The notes under the pieces were generated by a model. The model did not search any database and was not told the DNA's origin. It worked only from the letters and a program-made list of their open reading frames with translations. From Verrucomicrobiota bacterium (GTDB lineage: Bacteria > Verrucomicrobiota > Verrucomicrobiia > Limisphaerales > SIBE01), in assembly GCA_016209525.1 (NCBI GenBank), contig JACQWK010000070.1, positions 1-56,799 on the forward strand: a stretch of 56,799 bases of DNA. The letters run 5' to 3'. Below, piece by piece: positions 46,797-54,420 of the stretch (positions within the stretch are counted from its first letter, which is position 1; each line of letters begins with the position of its first letter). The position numbers and the translations under genes were made by a program.

Positions 46797-46916
46797 GGAC
46801 CGCCGCACTCCAAGACGCTGGCGCGCCGAGGCGACCTCGCTTCGGTCCATGCTCCCAATGCGCGTGATAACCGCTTGGAGGCTCCCCATGAACCTCGGAG
46901 ACCGACGCCCCGGTTT
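46797..46916. repeat. Partial family B arm joined to partial family A copy
   Basis: CGCACTCCAAGACGCTGGCG (46804-46823) is a family B arm. GGTCCATGCTCCCAATGCGC (46844-46863), CCGCTTGGAGGCTCCCCATG and AACCTCGGAGACCGACGCCC make up a family A leader with a shortened arm. Together with family E they separate the DUF1553 gene from the pseudopilin gene. Confidence 0.68.
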
Positions 46917-46981
46917 AGGGGCAGAATGGTCGCATTTTCCCTTGCTCCAGCCGCCACGCCAGACTTACGTTAGCTTGCGCC

Positions 46982-47812
46982 GTGAATACGCCAATTCCCA
47001 TCGGCCATTCCGATCGGTTGCCTTCGCGGACCGCGGTAGGCCGCTGGCGCGTGGCTGGGTTTACTCTGATCGAGCTTCTGGTTGTCATTGCGATCATTGC
47101 AATTCTGGCCGGACTGCTTCTGCCCGCGTTGGGCAAGGCCAAACGGAAGGCGCGGGAGACGAATTGCCTTTCCAACTTCCGCCAATGGTCCATCGCGGCA
47201 AACCTGTACGGATCGGACGACGCGCGCGGGAGATTGCCGATGCTGGGCGACATCGGAAACAATCCGTGGGATGTGGCTCACGAGATGATCCCCGCCCTCC
47301 AGAATTTTGGATTGACGGTCCCGATGTTTTTCTGTCCCGCCCGGCCAGGGGAATTCCAGGAAGCGCAATCCTGGCTCCAGAAGCAGAAGAATCGATCGAT
47401 CCGCGACAATGAGGATCTGCGATACTACTACAGCCAGCGCTGGACATTCGGCTTTGCCATTATGCAGCACAGTTGGTGGGTCCCGCGTTCCGGGAAACCA
47501 GGTTTCCGAGTGATGCCATCTACCACTCGAGTCAATACCAACACCGTCGTTGAGGGTTGGCCAACCAGGTTCGAAGACCTAGGAGCGTCGGCCAACCCTA
47601 TCGTCACGGACACTCTCTATCACGACGGTTTCATCACGAACCTCTCCTTGGCTTGGGGTGGGCACCCCACGAAGAGAGCGGATTCTGGATTCCAGATTCA
47701 AGGCGGCGAGGCGGAATCGATCAGCCGCGGTTACGCTGACGGCCACGCCGATCTCGCGCGCCGGCCGAAGATTGTGTGGCGCCACTATGGCAACTGGACG
47801 AGTTTTTACTGA
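46982..47812 (+). CDS. Pseudopilin-like protein with prepilin N-terminal signal
   Basis: 276 residues from a GTG at 46982; no good ribosome-binding site is visible. A 26-residue leader ending GRWRVAG precedes [20 protein letters not shown], the prepilin peptidase signal with Glu at +5. The following [20 protein letters not shown] is typical of the DUF1559-like group, and the C-terminus has [12 protein letters not shown], a variant of the FADGH motif. The middle is rich in aromatic residues. The stop is followed after three bases by the DUF1501 start, so the two are surely co-transcribed. This suggests the pseudopilin works with the exported DUF1549/DUF1501 proteins. The specific function is not known. 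Confidence 0.82.
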   Translation: MNTPIPIGHSDRLPSRTAVGRWRVAGFTLIELLVVIAIIAILAGLLLPALGKAKRKARETNCLSNFRQWSIAANLYGSDDARGRLPMLGDIGNNPWDVAHEMIPALQNFGLTVPMFFCPARPGEFQEAQSWLQKQKNRSIRDNEDLRYYYSQRWTFGFAIMQHSWWVPRSGKPGFRVMPSTTRVNTNTVVEGWPTRFEDLGASANPIVTDTLYHDGFITNLSLAWGGHPTKRADSGFQIQGGEAESISRGYADGHADLARRPKIVWRHYGNWTSFY

Positions 47813-47815
47813 GCC

Positions 47816-49264
47816 ATGAACGCGCCTTCACAAGAGCTGTTGCAGATTACGCGCCGGCATTTCTTCCGCGATTGCCGGATTGGCCTTGGCGCGATGGCCT
47901 TGGGTTCGCTGCTTTGGAATGACAGACGCCTGGCCCTCGCCGCGACGCCAAATTCTGCGACCGATCCGCTGGCTCCCCGGCCAACTCATCTTCCGCCCCG
48001 GGCCAAGAGCGTCATTTTCCTGTTCATGGCCGGCGGGCCGAGCCAACTGGAATTGTTCGACCCCAAACCCAAACTTCAGGAACTCGCCGGCCAAGTTATC
48101 CCGGAATCCTTCGTGGCGAATCAGCGGTTCGCGTTCCTGAAGAAAGATGCCAAGCTGCTGGCGACGAAGCGAAGGTTCTCGCAACACGGCCAGAGCGGCC
48201 AAGTCGTCTCCGAATGCTTGCCCCACCTTGCGTCAATCTCGGATCACATCACCGTTATCCGGTCGATGGCCACCGATGTCTTCAATCACGGTCCAGCCAA
48301 GTTTTTCATGAACACGGGCTACGAACGGTTCGGCCGGCCGAGCATGGGTGCGTGGATCACTTACGGAATTGGCAGCGAAGGCCGTGACTTGCCCGGTTTT
48401 GTCGTCCTGCAATCAGGGCCACGCGGCCCGCGCGGCGGCGCGCCCAACTGGGGCAGCGGCTTTTTGCCGACGACTTTTCAAGGCGTGCCCTTCCGAAACC
48501 AGGGCGCCCCGGTGTTGAATCTGGCGAATCCGAAAGGCATCGACACCACGGGACAAAGCCAGTTTATCGACGCGGTCAACGACCTGAATCGTCTCCGCCT
48601 CCGCGACGTGGGCGATCCGGAAATTGCCACGCGCATTGCAGCCTACGAAATGGCCTATCGCATGCAAAGCAGCGCTCCGGAGTTGATGGTCATTTCTGGT
48701 GAATCCAAGGAAACGCTGGCGCTCTACGGGGCCGAACCCGGCAAGCGTTCATTCGCCAACAACTGTCTGCTGGCCCGCCGTCTGGTGGAGCGCGGCGTGC
48801 GTTTCGTGCAATTATATCACACGGACTGGGATCATCACGGCAACAAAGGAACCGAACTGGGCGTCTCGCTGGACAACATCTGCCGCGAGGTCGATCAACC
48901 CTCGGCGGCGCTGGTGCTGGACCTCCAACGGCGTGGGCTGCTGGATCAAACTCTAGTGGTTTGGGGCGGCGAATTCGGCCGGACGCCCCAAGGCGAGCCG
49001 AGGGAAATGCTGGGTCGCGACCACCATATCGAAGCGTTTACGATGTGGATCGCAGGCGGCGGCGTGAAGCCCGGCCAATCCATCGGCAAGACGGATGAAC
49101 TGGGTTATTATCCCATCGAAGACCGCATTCACGTGCACGACATGCAAGCGACGATTCTTCATTTGCTGGGCCTGGATCATTTGAAACTGACGTTCCGATT
49201 CCAAGGCCGCGATTTCCGGCTGACCGACGTGGGCGGTGCGGTTGTCGCGAAGCTGCTGTCCTGA
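47816..49264 (+). CDS. DUF1501 protein (sulfatase-like fold), Tat-exported
   Basis: 482 residues from the ATG at 47816, three bases after the pseudopilin stop. The N-terminus carries a Tat signal (ITRRHFFRDCRIGLGAMALG). The body has family landmarks: IFLFMAGGPSQLELFDPKP, HGPAKFFMNTGYERFGRPSM, GERGVRFVQL-like VERGVRFVQLYHTDWDHHG, WGGEFGRTPQGEPREMLGRD and HHIEAFTMWIAGGGVKPGQS. The C-terminus is LLGLDHLKLTFRFQGRDFRL. The fold is thought to be that of alkaline phosphatases and sulfatases, with His/Asp residues placed to hold a metal, but no reaction is established. DUF1501 and DUF1549/DUF1553 genes form pairs across Planctomycetes and Verrucomicrobia. It is convergent with the epimerase, two bases apart. 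Confidence 0.9.
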   Translation: MNAPSQELLQITRRHFFRDCRIGLGAMALGSLLWNDRRLALAATPNSATDPLAPRPTHLPPRAKSVIFLFMAGGPSQLELFDPKPKLQELAGQVIPESFVANQRFAFLKKDAKLLATKRRFSQHGQSGQVVSECLPHLASISDHITVIRSMATDVFNHGPAKFFMNTGYERFGRPSMGAWITYGIGSEGRDLPGFVVLQSGPRGPRGGAPNWGSGFLPTTFQGVPFRNQGAPVLNLANPKGIDTTGQSQFIDAVNDLNRLRLRDVGDPEIATRIAAYEMAYRMQSSAPELMVISGESKETLALYGAEPGKRSFANNCLLARRLVERGVRFVQLYHTDWDHHGNKGTELGVSLDNICREVDQPSAALVLDLQRRGLLDQTLVVWGGEFGRTPQGEPREMLGRDHHIEAFTMWIAGGGVKPGQSIGKTDELGYYPIEDRIHVHDMQATILHLLGLDHLKLTFRFQGRDFRLTDVGGAVVAKLLS

Positions 49265-49266
49265 GA

Positions 49267-50181
49267 TCAGGCCATTTTGCGGAGTTCCATCCACATGGCC
49301 GCGCGGAAGGTAGCCCGCGGGTCCAGCAAAATCAGCTCCCGCTCTTTCGCGCGTGTGAAGGCGTTGGGCAGAGCGGTCCACGGTTCGAGGCAATAAAACG
49401 GTTCTTCCGGAGTCTTCGTCCAGAGCGCCACGAACCGATGCTGCGGAGCATCCTCAAAATTAAAAATGGCTTCGAGTTCACTGCCAGGATCGACCAGCAC
49501 CAGCTCGGGCTTTTTCAATCCCGCTAAGAACAGCGTGTCCGCCACGTCCTCCTGAACGCTCCAATTCTGAGCCGGGAAGGGTTTGGCCGTGAAAGACGCG
49601 CCGCGGTCGTGCAGGGTCATGCGTTTGGCTTCGGGAATCTCCACGAAACAGGCCGCCCGCTCGCTTTTCGGAGTGAACGGAACCGCAAAATAAGGGTGAA
49701 ACCCAGTGGCGAAGGGCATCACTTCCGGCGAGCGGTTTTCCACGACTTGTTCCCAGTGGAGCCGGCCGTTGACCAGCCGGTAAGTAATTCGGTGGCAGAA
49801 CGCGAACGGATACGCCGCGCGCGTCGCCTCGGTATCCGTCAGCTCCAGGGTGAGGGATACGGCAGTTTGTTCGACGACGCTCCATTTGGATCTCCGCGCG
49901 AAACCGTGCTGGGGCATGGGGTGGAGCTGGCCGTTCCATTCGTAGTGATGGTCTTTGCCTTGAGCGTGATTGTAACTGACGAGCGGAAACAAAACGGGAT
50001 TGCCGGCGTACATCTCGCGAGGATAACGGTCGATCACAGCCTGGGAGCAGTGCAACGCCTCAACCAGGCCGTGGCCGGCCACCGGCCGAGCGTAACGCAG
50101 GAGCCAGCCTCCTAATTGCGGCGCAATCACCGCCAAGCTGCCGTCCGCGTCCGTCAATGTTACAGGAGTATAGTCAGGCAT
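49267..50181 (-). CDS. Aldose 1-epimerase family protein
   Basis: 304 residues from the ATG at 50181. The galactose-mutarotase fold is indicated by NPVLFPLVSY, MPQHGFARRSKW (substrate-binding His), FATGFHPYFAVPF (catalytic acid His) and FYCLEPWTALPNAF (catalytic base Glu). These proteins interconvert the alpha and beta anomers of hexoses or, in the YeaD group, hexose-6-phosphates. There is no signal peptide, so it is cytosolic. The pattern is closer to the YeaD/LacX branch than to GalM (HGFAR instead of NHxYWNL), which fits a glucose-6-phosphate or unknown sugar substrate. Repeats lie upstream, so it is probably monocistronic. Confidence 0.87.
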   Translation of the reverse strand: MPDYTPVTLTDADGSLAVIAPQLGGWLLRYARPVAGHGLVEALHCSQAVIDRYPREMYAGNPVLFPLVSYNHAQGKDHHYEWNGQLHPMPQHGFARRSKWSVVEQTAVSLTLELTDTEATRAAYPFAFCHRITYRLVNGRLHWEQVVENRSPEVMPFATGFHPYFAVPFTPKSERAACFVEIPEAKRMTLHDRGASFTAKPFPAQNWSVQEDVADTLFLAGLKKPELVLVDPGSELEAIFNFEDAPQHRFVALWTKTPEEPFYCLEPWTALPNAFTRAKERELILLDPRATFRAAMWMELRKMA

Positions 50182-50324
50182 AAAACCAGGAGACAGGAAG
50201 TGAAACTCGATTCAGATGAACGATGTTCAACGGCGGATTAACACACGGACACTTTACCATCGGGAGCGAATCTGTCCACCGTGAAGGTCGGAAATACTGA
50301 GAGACCAGTGCATCCACCGGTTGT

Positions 50325-50460
50325 CGGTAGCGCGGGCGTCTCGCCTGCGAGTTCGCCGAGCGTCCCGCTCGGACGCGGCCCGGCGGCGAGACGCCGACCG
50401 AACTCGCAGCCGAGGACGGCAGCGCTACGATCACCGACAACTTCAGGATGCTCCGCTGAG
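50325..50460. repeat. Long GC-rich imperfect palindrome
   Basis: GGTTGTCGGTAGCGCGGGCG then TCTCGCCTGCGAGTTCG on the left are mirrored by CGAACTCGCAGCCGAGGACG then GGCAGCGCTACGATCACCGA and CAAC on the right. Inner hairpins lie between them (CGAGCGTCCCGCTCG). It fills the centre of the gene-free stretch 50182-50693. Confidence 0.65.
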
Positions 50461-50587
50461 AGACGGGCGCAAATCAGATTTTGGGAATGGAGCCTCCTGC
50501 CGGCCACGGAGGGGCGGAAGACCATAGCCCACGGCGGGCGCCGTGGGAACAGTGTAGTAAACAGGTCATTAAGACCTCAGTCTTGCC

Positions 50588-50642
50588 TGGCGTAGGGCAG
50601 ATTTTCAATTTGCTGTATCGCCGAGTTGCGCTCGACTGGACG
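50588..50642. repeat. Family D repeat, half copy 2
   Basis: CTGGCGTAGGGCAGATTTTC, AATTTGCTGTATCGCCGAGT and TGCGCTCGACTGG follow the order of family D copy 1, but the closing arm is absent. It lies just downstream of the ankyrin-protein stop. Confidence 0.6.
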
Positions 50643-50693
50643 TTCGAGACTGAGGGAGTGGTGGGCAATTCGAGGCGTCCGCAGAATGCAATT

Positions 50694-53192
50694 CTATTTC
50701 GCCGCTTTCGGAGGCGGAGCGTCTTGGGTTGGCTGAGCTGGATCTGAGGCGAGGGATTGCTGGTATGCGTGCTTCCGGACCAGGTCAACAATGTCGTTGG
50801 GATTGGCTCGGGTGACGCTTCCGATCATGTAGGGCATTTCACCCCAAGGCCTGGACGCACCGGGCTGAATGGCCCGATTCACAATATCAATGGGGCTCCG
50901 GCCATTGCGGGCTTTCTCGTTCAAACTGGCCCCCTGCTTCAGGAGCAGCTCGACGGTGGCCATTTGGAGGTTGAGGACAGCGTAGTGCAGCGGTATCCCT
51001 CCTTCGCTGTCTTTGGCATTCACCTGCGCGCCCCGACTGATCAGCAACTCAGTGATCTTTGCCGCGCCATGCGCCGCCGCGTGATGGAGCGCAGTCCGAT
51101 TGTTTGCGCCTTTCGCGTTGACATCAGCGCCGCGATCCAGAAGGAGCTTGGCGAGATCCAAATTCTGGTCGTTGCGGGCAACAACATGCATCGCTGTGTC
51201 TCCCCAAGTCATTCTTTGGTTCGGGTCGGCCCCCTTGACCAGGAAGAAACCAACGATATCCCATCGGTTGTCAGAAACTGCATACTGGAACGGAGTTGCT
51301 CCATTCTCATCCTTGAGATTGAGATTGGCGCCCTTGGCCAAGAGCATCTCGGCCATGTCTTTCAAGTCCGAGGCCGGTTGTGGCTGGCTCGGAGGTGGTG
51401 GCGTGGCAGTACCAGCATTGATAAACTGCGTAGGAACACCTGGCGGAAGGCCCACGAAGGACGGAACCATTCGCACAGGGCGAGTTTGCTGAGATCGCTG
51501 GCCAAACACCCGATGCAAGGGTGTCTTCCCCTCGTAGTCCTGGGCGTTGGCATCTGCTCCGTGCTCGAGCAGCAGTTGGATTAACCCGCCGTGCTTCTCC
51601 ACGACGGCGTAGTGCAGGGGGGTCGAGCCTGTGGCGTCCTTGGTGTTGGCGTTCGCCTTGTAGGACAAGAGCAATCCCACCATCTTTTCGTTCGAGTTGT
51701 AGGCGGCCAAAAGGAGTGGCGTTCGCCCCGTCGGTTCTCCCGTGGCCTTGTCCGGCGCCGCCCCTGCGCGCAAGAGCATCTCGGCGATCTCAACGGCGTC
51801 GAGCGAAACAGCGTTAAAGAGCGCTGCTTCGAGGTGAGCGTTTGGTTTCTTGGCCAGAAGGAGTTCGACCATCTCCTTCGACCGTTTCCAGACGGCGATC
51901 TGGAGCGGCGACCAACCCTCCAAGCCGAGAATGTTCACATCGGCGGAATGCTCCAACAGCAGCTTCACCACCTTTGCACCGTCAGATTCGACTGCCAACG
52001 ACAGCGGCGTGTGACCGCTCGCCGATTTGGAATTGATGTCGGCCTGATGCGCCAGGAGCAACTTCGCGATTTCCTCCGCATTGTGCAATGCCGCGAGGTG
52101 CAATGGCGTAAATCCTTCGAGCAAGACGCGCCGTTGATTAAGCGCAAAACCGCTTTGGGTGGCCGGCGGTATTCCTTCACTGATCTGGGCACTTATCTTG
52201 GCGTCTGGATTTGCCTTGTGGCGCAGGAGGAACTCGACCAGAGCGGTGTGACCCATCTGAACACCGAAATGCAAAGGCGTCTGGCCAAAGCTCGACCGGG
52301 CATCGATCTCTGCGCCATGGGCCAGCAGCAGCTCGGCAATGGCGCGTTGACCTCGGTTGGCCGCGAAATGCAGCGCGGTGCCGGTGACCGGCGGTCCGTC
52401 GAAGGAGGACCAAGGTCGAGTGATTCCCTCCTTGGCATTCGGATTTGCCTGATGGGCCAGGAGAACTTCCACCACGGTTCGAAAACCGCGGCTGGCAGCG
52501 ATGGTTAATGGCGTTTCGTCTTGTTTATTTCGGACTTCGGTGTCCGCTTTGTACGACAACAACAACTCGGTCATCGTCTTGTGGCCGTGCATGGCCGCGA
52601 GATGCAGCGCCGCATGGCCGCTGCCGCGTTCGCCCTTCCCGATGTCCGCGCCGTTCTCCAAGAGGAATTTGGCGGCCTTTAACCATCCTTTGCTGACGGC
52701 CTTGTGCAGCGGGATGGCTCCGTCCACGACGGCATTGATGAGGTCCGGGCTATCTCGCAGGAGGCGCTTGATCTTCTCGATCTCAAGCAACTCCTCATCC
52801 GGCGGCGCAACGACGAGTGGCTCGGACGCTCGTGCCATGGGCTCAGTCTGCGCGCCCAGCGCCGTCAGATTTTGCTGGCTCAGCTTGACCAGAATCGGCT
52901 GATCACCAAACTCACGGACCACGCGCTCGTACTGCGCCGTGGCTTCGTTTGTCTTGCCGAGTTTGCGGTAACATTCGCCCAGGCGAAAAATCGTCGTGGC
53001 GGCGAGCTTGCGCTGGTCGTCCAGTTGTTTGAGGACGGATTGGTACGCTTGAATGGCCGCGTTCAAGTTCTGGTTGGCTTCTTCCTCCAGAAGGCCTTTT
53101 TGGAAAGCTTCGCTTAACGAGTCCGCGGCGGACGCGCCGCCTGCGGACCACGCCAGAAGCAGGGCAAGCAGGATTGATGTCTTGGCTTTCAT
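50694..53192 (-). CDS. Exported ankyrin-repeat protein with N-terminal TPR-like region
   Basis: 832 residues from the ATG at 53192, which gives the signal peptide MKAKTSILLALLLAWSAGGA; the open frame adds 12 unlikely residues. Residues 30-115 have a TPR-like pattern (NLNAAIQAYQSVLKQLDDQR, RLGECYRKLGKTNEATAQYE). From about 150 to 790 I count roughly 14-15 ankyrin repeats with the TPLHxAxxxG..xxLLLxxGAD signature, for example GHAALHLAAMHGHKTMTELL and STPLHYAVVEKHGGLIQLLL. Irregular loops rich in proline occur near 600-640. Ankyrin repeats bind proteins, and the export signal places this one in the periplasm or outside the cell. It lies downstream of the regulator/kinase pair on the same strand, but 366 bases with repeats separate them. 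The partner is unknown. Confidence 0.85.
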   Translation of the reverse strand: MKAKTSILLALLLAWSAGGASAADSLSEAFQKGLLEEEANQNLNAAIQAYQSVLKQLDDQRKLAATTIFRLGECYRKLGKTNEATAQYERVVREFGDQPILVKLSQQNLTALGAQTEPMARASEPLVVAPPDEELLEIEKIKRLLRDSPDLINAVVDGAIPLHKAVSKGWLKAAKFLLENGADIGKGERGSGHAALHLAAMHGHKTMTELLLSYKADTEVRNKQDETPLTIAASRGFRTVVEVLLAHQANPNAKEGITRPWSSFDGPPVTGTALHFAANRGQRAIAELLLAHGAEIDARSSFGQTPLHFGVQMGHTALVEFLLRHKANPDAKISAQISEGIPPATQSGFALNQRRVLLEGFTPLHLAALHNAEEIAKLLLAHQADINSKSASGHTPLSLAVESDGAKVVKLLLEHSADVNILGLEGWSPLQIAVWKRSKEMVELLLAKKPNAHLEAALFNAVSLDAVEIAEMLLRAGAAPDKATGEPTGRTPLLLAAYNSNEKMVGLLLSYKANANTKDATGSTPLHYAVVEKHGGLIQLLLEHGADANAQDYEGKTPLHRVFGQRSQQTRPVRMVPSFVGLPPGVPTQFINAGTATPPPPSQPQPASDLKDMAEMLLAKGANLNLKDENGATPFQYAVSDNRWDIVGFFLVKGADPNQRMTWGDTAMHVVARNDQNLDLAKLLLDRGADVNAKGANNRTALHHAAAHGAAKITELLISRGAQVNAKDSEGGIPLHYAVLNLQMATVELLLKQGASLNEKARNGRSPIDIVNRAIQPGASRPWGEMPYMIGSVTRANPNDIVDLVRKHAYQQSLASDPAQPTQDAPPPKAAK

Positions 53193-53270
53193 GGTTTGTC
53201 GAGGTGAGTTGATTGTTCGCACATTCACTGAAGGCCGGCAAGGTGACGGTTCGTCGCGCTCGCCTTCCTT

Positions 53271-53405
53271 GTAGCGCAGACTCGCAGTCTGCTGTATCGT
53301 CGATTTGAAATCGGCGCCGGCTCGGCCACTCCGAGCGCAACCGAACTTGCCGGCGCCCCGCAGGATGCAATCCTGCGATACGGCAGACTAAGAATCTGCG
53401 CTACA
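53271..53405. repeat. Family D repeat, copy 3
   Basis: GTAGCGCAGACTCGCAGTCT, GCTGTATCGTCGATTTGAAA and TCGGCGCCGG on the left match GCAGGATGCAATCCTGCGAT, ACGGCAGACTAAGAATCTGC and GCTAC on the right. It occupies the spacer between the regulator gene and the ankyrin gene; the rest of 53193-53558 shows nothing. Confidence 0.75.
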
Positions 53406-53558
53406 CCGAGCAGACGCGAAGCAAGGCAGCAGCCCGCGCGTCTAATTCTCACCGGACTTTACGCTTTCCTGGGCGTCGAGTTGTCATAGTTTTGCAAAAG
53501 CGCCGAAGCCTGAGCCTGTGGTCAATAGCCAATCGCCAATCGGCAAAACCATGTCAGT

Positions 53559-54284
53559 TCAAGCCTCGCCTGTTCTGAACTCCAGCCGATACCCCACGCC
53601 GTGGACGGTCTGGATCCAGCGCGGCTGTTCGGGGTTTGGTTCGATCTTGCTGCGGAGGCTGGCGATTTGGTTGTCCACCGTGCGCGTCGTCGGAAACGCC
53701 GTGTAACCCCAAACGACGTCCAAAAACCGCTCGCGCGAAATCGGTTCGCCGTCGCCTTCGGACAGCAGCTTCAGCATGGCAAATTCCTTCGCCGTCAGGT
53801 GCAACGGTTTTTTTCCGCGCCAAGCGCGCTGTTGAACCAGATCGATCCGCACTTCGCCGAAGCTCAAAGTCCTCGGCGCTTGGGAGGGCCTGTGGATTCG
53901 GCGCAGCAAAGCGCGAACGCGGGCCAGCAATTCCGCGGTGCTGAACGGTTTGACCAAGTAATCATCCGCGCCGGCGTCCAGGCCCCGGACCCGATCCTCA
54001 ATCTGGCCTTTGGCGGTGAGCATCAGCACCGGAATTGGCTTCGAGAGGCGCCGCAATTCCGCGCAGAGCGCGAAGCCGTCCAGCTTCGGCAGCATGATAT
54101 CCAGCAGGATTAGATCGGGCTTTTCTTCAAGGGCGCGCTTGAAACCGCTGTCGCCGTCGGATGCGGTCAAGACGCGATAGTCCTCGGCCTCCAGACAGTC
54201 CTGCAAGGCTGTGCGCATCGGCAGTTCATCCTCGATGACGAGGATTCTTTGGCCGGGAGAACTGGGCTTGCGTTCTAAGTTCAA
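53559..54284 (-). CDS. OmpR/PhoB-family response regulator
   Basis: 241 residues from the ATG at 54284. The receiver domain covers about 12-125, with the acidic pair E18-D19, phospho-acceptor Asp62 ([13 protein letters not shown]), and Lys in DDYLVKPFS. The winged-helix output domain is at about 140-235 (HLTAKEFAMLKLLSEGDGEP, FPTTRTVDNQIASLRSKIEP, WIQTVHGVGYRLEF), with a spacing like that of PhoB/RegX3-type regulators. It lies downstream of the kinase gene on the same strand, 130 bases apart, with a simple-sequence repeat in the gap. The two almost certainly form a pair. Target genes cannot be read; the ankyrin gene downstream is one candidate by position. Confidence 0.92.
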   Translation of the reverse strand: MNLERKPSSPGQRILVIEDELPMRTALQDCLEAEDYRVLTASDGDSGFKRALEEKPDLILLDIMLPKLDGFALCAELRRLSKPIPVLMLTAKGQIEDRVRGLDAGADDYLVKPFSTAELLARVRALLRRIHRPSQAPRTLSFGEVRIDLVQQRAWRGKKPLHLTAKEFAMLKLLSEGDGEPISRERFLDVVWGYTAFPTTRTVDNQIASLRSKIEPNPEQPRWIQTVHGVGYRLEFRTGEA

Positions 54285-54420
54285 GGTTTAAAGTTCAAGG
54301 TTCAATGTTCGATGTTGCATGTTCGATGTTCCCGACGCATGTGACCCCGAACATCCAACATCCAACATCGAACGTTCAACCGATGGCGTTCTACGTCAGT
54401 TGTCCGTGCGATGTTCAATG
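54285..54420. repeat. Simple-sequence repeat (TTCAATGTTCGATGTT type) between kinase and regulator
   Basis: AAGTTCAAGGTTTAAAGTTC, AAGGTTCAATGTTCGATG and the inverse CATCCAACATCCAACATCGA followed by ACGTTCAACC form a degenerate inverted arrangement. Its right end (GATGTTCAATGATC) includes the stop codon of the kinase gene, so the last codons of the kinase may come from the repeat edge. Confidence 0.65.
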
